A DNA stretch of 64,000 nt. It comes from Agrobacterium vitis (GTDB taxonomy: Bacteria; Pseudomonadota; Alphaproteobacteria; Rhizobiales; Rhizobiaceae). The notes beneath the pieces are model-generated. The model did no database searches, was not told the DNA's origin, and saw nothing but the letters and a program-made list of their open reading frames with translations. Position 1 is the first letter of the stretch; each line of letters begins with the position of its first letter. The stretch lies in contig NZ_JACXXJ020000005.1 of NCBI RefSeq assembly GCF_014926405.1, positions 625,001 to 689,000 of the forward strand. The letters are read 5' to 3'. This document shows positions 18,003-25,668 of the stretch, one piece after another. The position numbers and the translations under genes are program-made.

Positions 18003-18067
18003 GGAGCGGTTTTTGCAGCTTGGAAACGGAAAACCTGCCGTAGCATAAGGCGACCGCTCACGCCATG

Positions 18068-18101
18068 CGCCTCACCCTGAAATGGTTGTCCGGGTGAGGC
18101 G
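18068..18101 (-). terminator. Hairpin between the saccharopine-DH-like and YkgJ-like genes
   Basis: CGCCTCACCC pairs perfectly with GGGTGAGGCG (10 bp, 14-nt loop), 15 bp after the dehydrogenase stop. There is no T tract on the minus strand, so it may terminate poorly or stabilise the mRNA end. Confidence 0.4.
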
Positions 18102-18115
18102 GGGCGAGTCTTCGC

Positions 18116-19237
18116 TTATGCCGCTGCGTATTCGTGGCTTTTGCGGGTGATCGGGGCGGCTGCCGATTGATAGAGCTGGCCGAAGCGATTGGCGAGAAAG
18201 GCGTCGAGGCTGATTTCCTCCTGGCGCACGAAGCCGGATTGCGGCAACGTGCCCTCTGCCAACAGGTCCAGCACGGCGCAGATGCCAGCGGCGGTGGTGA
18301 TCTGGATGGCGCTCATTTTCTTGTCCGCGACAGTGCCGGCATAGACCTTGTTGGCATAGGTCTCCTGCATATAGCGCCCTTCGCGCCAGCCGCAGACGGT
18401 GACGAAAATCACCACCACATCCTGCATGGTGGCAGGCAGGGCGTTTTCAAACAGGTCTTTCAGCACGTCGCGGCGGTTCTTCAGGTTAAAGTCGTTGAGC
18501 AGCGCCTTGATGATTGCCTGATGGCCGGGATAGCGGATAGTGCGATAGTTCATCGTTCTTACCCGGCCTTCCAGGGTTTTCGCCAATGTGCCGAGGCCGC
18601 CTGACGTGTTGAAGGCTTCATAGGTCACGCCATCAAGCGAAAATTCCTCGCGCTCTTCCATGGCCGGTACGCTGATCATCCGTCCCTCGACAATGGCTTC
18701 GCAAGGCTCGATATATTCGTTGATCAGCCCGTCCGTGCTCCAGGTAAGGTTATAGTTCAGCGCATTGGACGGGTATTGCGGCAGCGCGCCGACCCGCATT
18801 CGCACGCTATCAAGCGTCTCGAAGCGCTGCGCCAGATCATGGGCGACGATGGAAATAAAGCCGGGTGCAAGGCCGCATTGCGGGATGAAGGCGGTTCGCG
18901 CACCCTCCGCCAATGCCTCGACCTTTTTCGTGGTCGCCACGTCTTCGGTCAGGTCGAGGTAATGGCAGCCGCTGCGCGCCGCACTTTCGGCAATGGTGCC
19001 GGTCAGGTGAAAAGGGGCGGCGGAGAGAACGGCGAACTGGCCGTGAAGATGGGCATCCAAGGCGTTGCTATCGGTAATGTCGACCAAAGCCGTGGCGATA
19101 CCGGGGTGAGTGGCAAGCTTTGCCAATTGCTCGGCGCTGCGGTCGGCGACTGTCACCCGGTAATCGCCGGTCTCTGCCAGAAGATGGGCAATTGCCCCGC
19201 CAATCTTGCCTGCGCCAATGATGGAAATGTTTTTCAT
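18116..19237 (-). CDS. Saccharopine dehydrogenase-family protein, possibly L-lysine 6-dehydrogenase
   Basis: A 373-residue oxidoreductase. It begins with a classical dinucleotide-binding loop (ISIIGAGKIGGAIAHLLAE, residues 4-22) and an acidic residue at the end of the second strand (VADRS). It continues with HYLDLTEDVATT and QCGLAPGFISIVAHDLA, which are typical of the saccharopine dehydrogenase/lysine 6-dehydrogenase/carboxynorspermidine group. A. tumefaciens is known to have an L-lysine 6-dehydrogenase of this family, so lysine catabolism is the favoured role. The gene is divergent from an Lrp/AsnC regulator across about 120 bp, a usual setting for amino-acid catabolic genes. Confidence 0.8.
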   Translation of the reverse strand: MKNISIIGAGKIGGAIAHLLAETGDYRVTVADRSAEQLAKLATHPGIATALVDITDSNALDAHLHGQFAVLSAAPFHLTGTIAESAARSGCHYLDLTEDVATTKKVEALAEGARTAFIPQCGLAPGFISIVAHDLAQRFETLDSVRMRVGALPQYPSNALNYNLTWSTDGLINEYIEPCEAIVEGRMISVPAMEEREEFSLDGVTYEAFNTSGGLGTLAKTLEGRVRTMNYRTIRYPGHQAIIKALLNDFNLKNRRDVLKDLFENALPATMQDVVVIFVTVCGWREGRYMQETYANKVYAGTVADKKMSAIQITTAAGICAVLDLLAEGTLPQSGFVRQEEISLDAFLANRFGQLYQSAAAPITRKSHEYAAA

Positions 19238-19358
19238 GACCGTTCCCCTAATGCTTTTGACGAGCCTTCAGTGTGGAGCCGATCCCTGTCGATTCACAGT
19301 GGCAAATTGAGCGTTTTCGCTTACAATAATGGACGATTTGCCGAAAGGATTGAACAAA

Positions 19359-19790
19359 ATGCAGGTCTCCGACAAGGACCGGGAACTTCTGGCGCTGCTG
19401 GGTGAAAATGCCCGTATGCCGGTCGCCACGCTGGCGCGGCGGCTTGGCCTGTCGCGCACCACGGTGCAGGCGCGGTTGGAACGGCTGGAGCGGGAAGGAG
19501 TGATTGCCGGCTACGGGCTTCGGCTATCGGACGCCTATCAGAGCGGGCTGATCCGCGCCCATGTGATGATTACCATGGCACCCAAGGCATTGACCAACGT
19601 CACGGCAGAGCTGGCCGCCATCCCGCAGGTCACGGCGCTGCATTCTGTCAACGGTCCCTATGACCTGATCGCCATGCTGGCAGCGCCCTCAATCCTGGAG
19701 CTGGACCGGCTGATTGACCGGATTGGGGAGCTGTCGGGGGTGGAGCGGACGCTGTCGTCGATCATCCTATCGACGCGGATCGCTCGGTAA
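19359..19790 (+). CDS. Lrp/AsnC-family transcriptional regulator
   Basis: A 143-residue regulator. The N-terminal helix-turn-helix covers about residues 5-55 (DKDRELLALLGENARMPVATLARRL, then SRTTVQARLERLEREGVI). The C-terminal RAM/AsnC ligand domain contains AHVMITMAPKALTNV and VNGPYDLIAMLAAPSILELDRLID. The ATG at 19359 has AAGGA nine bases upstream; 19329 would add ten residues. It is divergent from the lysine/saccharopine dehydrogenase-like gene, so it probably controls that gene in response to an amino acid and its own transcription too. Effector and operator are not visible. Confidence 0.92.
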   Translation: MQVSDKDRELLALLGENARMPVATLARRLGLSRTTVQARLERLEREGVIAGYGLRLSDAYQSGLIRAHVMITMAPKALTNVTAELAAIPQVTALHSVNGPYDLIAMLAAPSILELDRLIDRIGELSGVERTLSSIILSTRIAR

Positions 19791-19805
19791 GCGTCTTTGT
19801 TGTGA

Positions 19806-20078
19806 TCATTTTCTATAATGGTAGCGGCATTGCACGATATCCAACCGCTGTTCCTGGCCTGACCCCGAAACGCAATAGACCAGCCGATGATCGCCAGCGA
19901 TACGCCGAGACCAGAAGCCAGCGAGATCGCCTTTCAGCGGTTCGGGCTTTCCAAGGCCGGTAAACGGCGTTCTTTTGGCATTGCGGATCAGGTCGTTGAT
20001 TTTCGAGACCATTTTCAGGTCGGTTTGGAGCCAAAATTCGTAATCGTCCCAGGCATTCTCGGTCCAGCCCAGCTTCAT
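19806..20078 (-). CDS. yoeB: Toxin YoeB/Txe family (mRNA interferase)
   Basis: A 90-residue RelE-superfamily toxin. Signatures are the N-terminal MKLGWTENAWDDYEFW, KINDLIRNAKRTPFTGLGKPEPLKG, and the terminal WSRRIAGDHRLVYCV...QCRYHY with catalytic Glu, Arg, His and Tyr residues of YoeB. It cleaves mRNA at the ribosomal A site when freed from its antitoxin. It begins 3 bases after the antitoxin stop. The frame looks intact. Confidence 0.95.
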   Translation of the reverse strand: MKLGWTENAWDDYEFWLQTDLKMVSKINDLIRNAKRTPFTGLGKPEPLKGDLAGFWSRRIAGDHRLVYCVSGSGQEQRLDIVQCRYHYRK

Positions 20079-20081
20079 CGT

Positions 20082-20354
20082 TCAAGCGTCCTGGTGGTCA
20101 TCCGGCTCGGTTGGATCGCGATCAGTGACTTTGCCTTGGCGCAATTGTTCGATGCTGTCGCGCAGGCGTTCGGCGTTGGCCGGGTTGGACAGGAGATGCA
20201 AGGTTTCCTGCATGCTCTCATATTCTCCCTCGGCAATCACCACCACGGCTTCCTTGCCTTGGCGTGTCACCAGCAAGGGCGCGCGTGACTCCAGCACGCT
20301 GTCAAAATGATGAGCGAAATTCTGGCGAAATTCAGTGAAGCGAACATTGGTCAT
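20082..20354 (-). CDS. yefM: Antitoxin YefM (Phd/YefM family)
   Basis: A 90-residue antitoxin. The N-terminal DNA-binding half (TNVRFTEFRQNFAHHFDSVLESRAPLLVTRQGKEAVVVIAEGEYESMQETLHLLSNP) is a typical Phd/YefM dimer. The C-terminal tail, rich in Asp/Glu, would wrap the toxin. It is the first gene of the yefM-yoeB operon and represses its own promoter. Two TGTACA-type boxes lie 20-37 bases upstream of the ATG at 20354. Confidence 0.95.
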   Translation of the reverse strand: MTNVRFTEFRQNFAHHFDSVLESRAPLLVTRQGKEAVVVIAEGEYESMQETLHLLSNPANAERLRDSIEQLRQGKVTDRDPTEPDDHQDA

Positions 20355-20373
20355 GGTCTATGCCTCAATAATC

Positions 20374-20391
20374 TGTACGTATTTCTGTACA
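20374..20391 (-). promoter_or_regulatory. Putative YefM operator, two TGTACA-type boxes
   Basis: TGTACG (20374-20379) and TGTACA (20386-20391) are spaced 12 bp centre to centre. Read together they form an interrupted inverted repeat, TGTAC...GTACA. The E. coli yefM-yoeB operator uses TGTACA cores in adjacent palindromes, so the same recognition is likely here. Confidence 0.65.
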
Positions 20392-20494
20392 TTAATTGCC
20401 GCATCGAAGTCAACAGGATTGCCGACATGCAAATCCACCCGCAAGAGTTTTGCGGGTGGCTTTGGTTCTTTCGGGTTGCTGTGAAGCCGTCCCC

Positions 20495-22201
20495 TTACTT
20501 CGCCCTTGCGTCCAGCACCCGGTTGGCGGCCGAGACGATGGCTTCCAGCGAGGCGGTGACGATGTTCTGGTTGATACCGGCACCGAACAGCCGTCCGCCG
20601 GGATGGTCCATTTCCACATAGGCAATGGCTGCTGCGTTGGAGCCGTGTTGCAGGGAGTGCTCGGAATAATCGCGCACCGAAATCTCGATGCCCAGATAGG
20701 TGGAGAGCGCGTTAACGAAACCGTCGATCGGGCCATTGCCCTTGCCCTCGATGCGCTTGACCTCGCCGCCATCGGCGATTTCGGCAGCGACGATCCGCAC
20801 GCCCTTGGTGGCCGTGTCGGGATAGGTGTGGTGATCGACGAATTTCAGCCGGGCATTGGGCTGGTCGATATAGCGGCTGATGAAGCTGTCATAGATCCGC
20901 TTGGAGGGCAGTTCCACCCCTTCTTCATCGGTAATGCGCTGGATTTCCTCGCGGAACTCCACCTGCAAGTTGCGCGGCAGGTTGATGCCGTAATCCTGTT
21001 GCAGGATATAAGCGATACCGCCCTTGCCCGATTGGGAATTGATGCGGATGATCGCCTCATAGGAGCGGCCGACATCCTGCGGATCGATTGGCAGATAGGG
21101 GACTTCCCAGACCGGGGAATTGGCCTTTTTCACGGCCTTCATCCCCTTGTTGATCGCATCCTGGTGTGAGCCGGAAAAGGCGGTATAGACCAGCTCGCCA
21201 ACATAGGGATGGCGTTCTGGGATGGTCATTTCATTGGCATATTCATAAACATCCTTGATGCGCTCGATCTGCGAGCAGTCCAGTTCGGGATCGATGCCCT
21301 GGGTGTACATGTTCAGCGCCAGCGTCACCACATCGACATTGCCGGTGCGCTCGCCATTGCCAAACAGCGTGCCTTCCACCCGGTCGGCACCCGCCATCAG
21401 GGCCAGTTCGGTGGCGGCAATGCCGGTGCCGCGGTCGTTGTGGGGATGCAGCGAGATGATGACGTTTTCGCGGTTGTCGATATTGCGGCACATCCACTCG
21501 ATCTGGTCGGCATAGATGTTCGGCGTCGCCATTTCCACGGTCGAGGGCAGGTTGAGGATCAGCTTGTTGTCAGCGGTCGGCTTGATCTCGGCAATCACAG
21601 CGTTGCAGATTTCCAGCGCCACCTCCAGTTCCGTGCCGGTAAAGCTTTCCGGCGAATATTCAAACCGGTAGCCGCCACCAGCCTTGGTGGCCATGTCGAT
21701 GATCATTTTCGCCGCATCGACGGCGATCTGCTTGATACCGGGCACGTCCTTGGCAAACACCACGCGGCGCTGCAATTCCGAGGTCGAATTGTAGAAATGG
21801 ATGATCGGCTTATGCGCGCCTTCCAAAGCCTCGAAGGTGCGGCTGATCAGTTCCGGGCGGCATTGCACCAGCACTTGGAGGGAGACATTATCAGGCACAT
21901 TGCCTTGCTCGACGCACCAGCGGGCAAAGTCGAAATCGGTCTGTGAGGCCGAGGGAAAGCCGATCTCGATTTCCTTGAAGCCCATTTCCAGCAGCAACTG
22001 GAACATCCGGGCCTTACGGTCGTGGCCCATCGGGTTGACCAGCGACTGGTTGCCGTCGCGCAGATCGACCGAACACCAGATCGGCGCTTGGGTGATGGTT
22101 TTGCCCGGCCAGGTGCGGTCGGAAATGTCGATCTGGGGGTAGGGCCGGTATTTGCTTGCCGCGTCGGGCATGCCCTTGTGCACGGAATTGCTCTTCAACA
22201 T
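20495..22201 (-). CDS. leuA: 2-isopropylmalate synthase LeuA
   Basis: Condenses acetyl-CoA with 2-ketoisovalerate, the first committed step of leucine synthesis. The 568-residue chain has the DLRDGNQSLVNPMG active-site start (Arg and Asp of the catalytic site), GFPSASQTDFDF, and the metal-binding SLHPHNDRGTGIA. The C-terminal regulatory domain (about 430-568), which binds leucine for feedback inhibition, is complete. It is the long bacterial/yeast-like type of about 560 residues. Expression is also predicted to be controlled by a leader peptide rich in leucine codons and an attenuator between 22266 and 22518. The ribosome site (GAGAAGAGAG) is modest. Confidence 0.97.
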   Translation of the reverse strand: MLKSNSVHKGMPDAASKYRPYPQIDISDRTWPGKTITQAPIWCSVDLRDGNQSLVNPMGHDRKARMFQLLLEMGFKEIEIGFPSASQTDFDFARWCVEQGNVPDNVSLQVLVQCRPELISRTFEALEGAHKPIIHFYNSTSELQRRVVFAKDVPGIKQIAVDAAKMIIDMATKAGGGYRFEYSPESFTGTELEVALEICNAVIAEIKPTADNKLILNLPSTVEMATPNIYADQIEWMCRNIDNRENVIISLHPHNDRGTGIAATELALMAGADRVEGTLFGNGERTGNVDVVTLALNMYTQGIDPELDCSQIERIKDVYEYANEMTIPERHPYVGELVYTAFSGSHQDAINKGMKAVKKANSPVWEVPYLPIDPQDVGRSYEAIIRINSQSGKGGIAYILQQDYGINLPRNLQVEFREEIQRITDEEGVELPSKRIYDSFISRYIDQPNARLKFVDHHTYPDTATKGVRIVAAEIADGGEVKRIEGKGNGPIDGFVNALSTYLGIEISVRDYSEHSLQHGSNAAAIAYVEMDHPGGRLFGAGINQNIVTASLEAIVSAANRVLDARAK

Positions 22202-22265
22202 GTTCGCTCTCTTCTCATCCCGAATATGCCCGGCTTATAGCGGTTCGAGTGCCGCATGCGAATGC

Positions 22266-22290
22266 AAAATTCGGCCCCTTCAGGGGTCAA
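22266..22290 (-). terminator. Predicted leuA attenuator terminator
   Basis: On the minus strand TTGACCCC pairs with GGGGCCGA around a TGAA loop (one A-C mismatch and one G-T pair), followed by ATTTT. It lies about 65 bp before the leuA ATG. A longer upstream hairpin (arms GAGGAGC and GCTCCTC, 22313-22359) overlaps the leader stop codon and is a candidate for the competing structure. Confidence 0.6.
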
Positions 22291-22356
22291 TAGTCAAAAT
22301 TGTGGAGTGGTGAGGAGCAATCGCCTGCGACGGCTAACCCGGCCGCCGGGCGCTCC

Positions 22357-22482
22357 TCAATGGACCCGGCAACCGCGGATAAGGTCGAGAAGAAGAAGCG
22401 AGGATAGGGCGCGCAAAGCTGCGGCGCGGCTAACATTGCCTCGCTGTGCAGTCTTCGTCATGGAATGGCCCAATGTCTTCAT
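22357..22482 (-). CDS. leuL: Predicted leucine leader peptide of leuA (leuL-type)
   Basis: A 41-codon frame on the minus strand ends just inside the first arm of a hairpin. It contains SLLLLDL, four consecutive Leu codons (CTT CTT CTT CTC), then Asp and Leu. Eight of its codons encode Leu. Such leaders sense leucyl-tRNA by ribosome stalling. The start at 22482 is chosen because the -10 box TATAGA (22490-22495) ends exactly seven bases before it, so the mRNA would begin at this ATG. The ATG at 22461 (34 codons) is the alternative. Neither has a ribosome site. Leucine attenuators have been predicted in front of leuA in Alphaproteobacteria; I am not aware that this one has been described. Confidence 0.75.
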   Translation of the reverse strand: MKTLGHSMTKTAQRGNVSRAAALRALSSLLLLDLIRGCRVH

Positions 22483-22489
22483 ACTTCAA

Positions 22490-22518
22490 TCTATAATCAG
22501 CGGTTTCCGGGCTGGCAA
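22490..22518 (-). promoter_or_regulatory. Predicted leuL-leuA promoter
   Basis: TTGCCA (22513-22518), 17 bp spacer, TATAGA (22490-22495): nine or more of twelve consensus bases. It starts 32 bp after the stop of benE, so leuA has its own promoter even though benE lies upstream on the same strand. Confidence 0.8.
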
Positions 22519-22549
22519 GGGCAATTTTCATCAAGGCTGCGGATGATGG

Positions 22550-23734
22550 TCAGCGCCGTAGCCGGACGGCGAACTGCGTCAGCCCCAGCATGGCCAGACC
22601 GCCGATCAATCCCCAGAAGGCGGCGGAAATGCCGAGAAGCGAGATACCCGAGGCGGTGACCAAAAAGGTGACGGCGGCAGCCTCGCGGGTCGTGGGTTCG
22701 CGGAAAGCCGAAACGATTGACCCGGAAAAGGCGCCAATCAGCGCAAGGCCCGCGACCGATTCGATCAGGATGGCGGGTGCCAAGCCTACAAAGGAGGTGA
22801 CGACGCCGGCCAAAAGCCCAAGCACCAGATAGCCAACGCTGCCGATCATCGCCGCCCAATAGCGCCGCTGCGGATCGGCATGGGCATCATGGCCCGCCGC
22901 CATGGCGGCTGTGACAGCGGCGAGATTGATGGCATGGGCGCCGAAGGGCGCGGCAAGGGCGGTGAAAAGGCCGGTAATGGTGAAAAGTGGACCCGGCCTT
23001 GGGTGGTAATCATGCACTTTCAGCACGGCGATGCCTGGAATGTTCTGTGAAGCCATGGTGACGATAAACAGGGGCAATGCGATGGAAACCATCGACGCGA
23101 ATGTGAACGTCGGCATCACGAATGCAACCGGCGGCACGAGGGAGGCACCCAATGCCGAGAATGCGCCGTCGGGCAGGGGAACGGCGAACACCAGGACCAG
23201 AACGAAGGCAGCAAGAGCGGCGGGAACGGCAAAGAGCCGGTTGATGGTGCCGACAATCGCCCAGGCGAGCAGGATTGGCAGGCCGAGCAGCGGGCTTTCT
23301 TCGATGGCTTTGAACGGGGCAAAGCAAAGGCCGACGATCACCCCTGATAGCATAGCATTGGCCAGCGGCGCGGGAATGGCGCCAATGGCCCGGCCAAGCG
23401 GCTTGAACAGCCCGGCAATGACGATCAGCGCGGCGCAGCCCAGAAACGCCCCGACCGCTGCTGAAAAACCGCCTTGCGGCACACCGGCGGTGACCAGCAG
23501 GGCGGCACCCGGCGTCGACCAGGCAATGGAAATCGGCATCCGCGTCTTGAGACAGACGATAAGGCCGCAAATGCCCATGGAGACCGACAGCGCCATCAGG
23601 CCGGAAGCCGCCTGCAGATCGCTGGCCCCAACCCCTTTCAGCCCTTGCAGAATAACAGCAAAGGAACTGGCAAAGCCGACAAAGGCGACCAGAAGGCCCA
23701 TGAACAGGCTTTGCGGAGAAAATTGTTTCAGCAT
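22550..23734 (-). CDS. benE: BenE family benzoate/H+ symporter
   Basis: A 394-residue inner-membrane transporter with about twelve hydrophobic helices. It has the BenE features of an N-terminal GLLVAFVGFASSFAVILQGL, the TRMPISIAWSTPGAALL motif, and a middle region FGAHAINLAAVTAAMAAG. Family members import benzoate. No benzoate catabolic genes are near, so the substrate could be another aromatic acid. The stop is 32 bp before the leu promoter, and no terminator lies between. Confidence 0.9.
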   Translation of the reverse strand: MLKQFSPQSLFMGLLVAFVGFASSFAVILQGLKGVGASDLQAASGLMALSVSMGICGLIVCLKTRMPISIAWSTPGAALLVTAGVPQGGFSAAVGAFLGCAALIVIAGLFKPLGRAIGAIPAPLANAMLSGVIVGLCFAPFKAIEESPLLGLPILLAWAIVGTINRLFAVPAALAAFVLVLVFAVPLPDGAFSALGASLVPPVAFVMPTFTFASMVSIALPLFIVTMASQNIPGIAVLKVHDYHPRPGPLFTITGLFTALAAPFGAHAINLAAVTAAMAAGHDAHADPQRRYWAAMIGSVGYLVLGLLAGVVTSFVGLAPAILIESVAGLALIGAFSGSIVSAFREPTTREAAAVTFLVTASGISLLGISAAFWGLIGGLAMLGLTQFAVRLRR

Positions 23735-23852
23735 GCGGATGGTCCCGGCACCAGTATCGATCTGGCTGGAACATCAGGTTCTAATGAAACACGCAAGGCT
23801 GAGATCGGGCAAACGGGTACGTATCGAAACACATTTGCGATGGCAGGCACAT

Positions 23853-23887
23853 AAAACAAAACCCCGCCGGATTGCTCCGACGGGGTT
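23853..23887 (-). terminator. Intrinsic terminator of clpP
   Basis: On the minus strand AACCCCGTCGGA and TCCGGCGGGGTT form a 12-bp stem with one G-T pair and a GCAA loop, followed by TTGTTTT. It lies 20 bp after the clpP stop. Confidence 0.9.
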
Positions 23888-23907
23888 GTATCGTCATGGT
23901 TGTAAAA

Positions 23908-24489
23908 TCAGATTTCCGACTGGCTTTCGACGATCTTCGACACCAGGCCGTAGTCCTTGGCTTGTTCAGCCGACAGCCAGTAATCGCGGTCGATGTCCTT
24001 GGCGATCTTTTCTTCTGTCTGGCCGGTGGCCTTGGAGAAGATCTTGATCAGGCGCTCGTTCATCTTGATGATTTCGCGGGCCTGGATTTCGATATCCGAG
24101 GCCATGCCGCGTGTGCCGCCCGAGGGTTGGTGCAGCAGGAAGCGGGTATTGGGCAGGCAAAGACGCTGCTCCTTCGGAACCGAAACATAGATCAGCGCGC
24201 CAGCGGATGCGACCCAGCCGGTGCCGATAATCCAGACCTTCGGCTTGATGAACTTGATCATGTCATGGATCGAATCGCCGGATTCGACATGGCCGCCGGG
24301 AGAATTGACGTAGACGCGAATGTCGTCGTCGCTGGCGGCAGCCAGAGCCACCAGCTGTGTGCAGACCTTCTGCGCCAGTTCCTGGGTGATCCCGCCATAG
24401 ATGAAGATTGATCGCGACTTGAAAAGATTCGCTTCCGTTTCCTTGCCGAGCGGCAGTTCCTTGCTCTTGTCGTCGTCTTCTTCGTTCAT
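23908..24489 (-). CDS. clpP: Divergent ClpP-type protease subunit
   Basis: A 193-residue serine protease of the ClpP family. The catalytic triad is intact: Ser95 in GWVASAGAL, His120 in FLLHQPSGG, and Asp169 in DRDYWLSA. It differs from the housekeeping ClpP by a charged acidic N-terminus ([17 protein letters not shown]) in place of the usual VPMVVEQT start. It also has a shortened handle region. It is best read as one of the additional ClpP paralogs of rhizobia. The ATG at 24489 has GAGGA seven bases upstream. It is monocistronic and ends at its own terminator. Whether it pairs with ClpA, ClpX or a homomeric partner is unknown. A clpS gene lies 39 kb away. Confidence 0.93.
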   Translation of the reverse strand: MNEEDDDKSKELPLGKETEANLFKSRSIFIYGGITQELAQKVCTQLVALAAASDDDIRVYVNSPGGHVESGDSIHDMIKFIKPKVWIIGTGWVASAGALIYVSVPKEQRLCLPNTRFLLHQPSGGTRGMASDIEIQAREIIKMNERLIKIFSKATGQTEEKIAKDIDRDYWLSAEQAKDYGLVSKIVESQSEI

Positions 24490-24720
24490 TCGGCAATTCC
24501 TCATTTGCGTTTTGCTCACCCGAACCGACCGCGTCTTGGGCCATCACAATGACCCATAGGCTGCGGACGGGACGCTTACCACTTCCTATGCAAATAGTGC
24601 TTATCAAGGCTTAAAACAATGCCGGAAAAAGGCAAGCGTGGACGCAGTGAACAGGAAGTTGATCCTGTATATCGATTTTTCAGGGACTTGTTCGGCGAGG
24701 GGATTGCCGATTTAGCAGGA

Positions 24721-25629
24721 TCAACCCGACAATCTCTGGTTATGGGTCAGGGATACCTCGCTGGTATCACCCGTCAGCGCATAGCGTTCCCAGTCCAGCA
24801 CCCACGCCCCTGACGCGCCGGAAATTGAAAACAGGTTATAGGCAGCCTGCGGCTTCTTGCTGCCCGGCCCCTGGCTGGCCGAGGCAATACCCACCACCGG
24901 CACGCGGCCATGGCGATTGTGCAGCCAGTTCAACGTGTTGAGATGGGTATGGCCATGCAGCACCAGTTCGGCCCCGCCCAGCGAGATCGCGGCGGCAAAG
25001 CGGCGGATGCCGATCATCCGCTTGTGCTGCGAGGCGGCACCCCGAACGGGTGGATGATGGATCAGCACCACCCGGAACAAGCCCTCTTCGCCAGCCTGAC
25101 GCAGCAATTGGGCGGTTTCACGGGCCTGGCGCGAGCTGAAATAGCCACTGGCGGAAAAGGGCGGGGTGGCGATGGAGGTGGAACAACCGATCAGCCCGAC
25201 CGGTCCCCGGCGGCGAAAGGTCGGCCAAAGCTTGAAATCCTTGCGCCAGATGTCCGGGTCCGTGTCGCCGCGGACATAATCATACCAGGCATGCATTGCC
25301 TTTTCGTGGGCGCCGGGCACATAGGCATCGTGATTGCCCGGCACGACCGATGTCGTGGCCGGTGGGCCGACCGTGCTCAGCCATTCGGCGGCCTTGTTGA
25401 TTTCCAGCCCTGATGCCAGGTTGACGAGATCGCCGGTCACGGTCAAATGGTCGGGCGCTTTGGCGTGAATATCGGCCACCAAGGCCTCCAGCGTGCCGGA
25501 GACCATATGCTTTGCCCGGTTGCGGTGCCAGTTGACATAACCTGTGATGCGCTTCGATGCCAATTCTCGAAACGTGAGATGCGGCATAGGCCCCAGATGA
25601 ATATCGGATATATGGGCGAGTTTGAACAT
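24721..25629 (-). CDS. Calcineurin-like metallophosphoesterase
   Basis: A 302-residue soluble phosphoesterase with all family motifs in order: HISDIHLG (7-14), GDLVN, GNHDAY, LIHHPPV and HGHTHLN. These coordinate two metals. The specific substrate is unknown; members hydrolyse phosphodiesters or cyclic nucleotides. The start is divergent from a NUDIX gene with only 39 bp between, so they share a regulatory region. The 231 bp between this gene and clpP hold no gene that I can support. Confidence 0.9.
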   Translation of the reverse strand: MFKLAHISDIHLGPMPHLTFRELASKRITGYVNWHRNRAKHMVSGTLEALVADIHAKAPDHLTVTGDLVNLASGLEINKAAEWLSTVGPPATTSVVPGNHDAYVPGAHEKAMHAWYDYVRGDTDPDIWRKDFKLWPTFRRRGPVGLIGCSTSIATPPFSASGYFSSRQARETAQLLRQAGEEGLFRVVLIHHPPVRGAASQHKRMIGIRRFAAAISLGGAELVLHGHTHLNTLNWLHNRHGRVPVVGIASASQGPGSKKPQAAYNLFSISGASGAWVLDWERYALTGDTSEVSLTHNQRLSG

Positions 25630-25668
25630 GAACCTTATCTATACATTCGGGGAAGCGAGGCAAGCGCG

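Noticed and set aside
24619..24813. 64-codon plus-strand frame between clpP and the metallophosphoesterase
   Set aside because: It runs into the 3' end of the opposite gene, shows no ribosome site and resembles no family.
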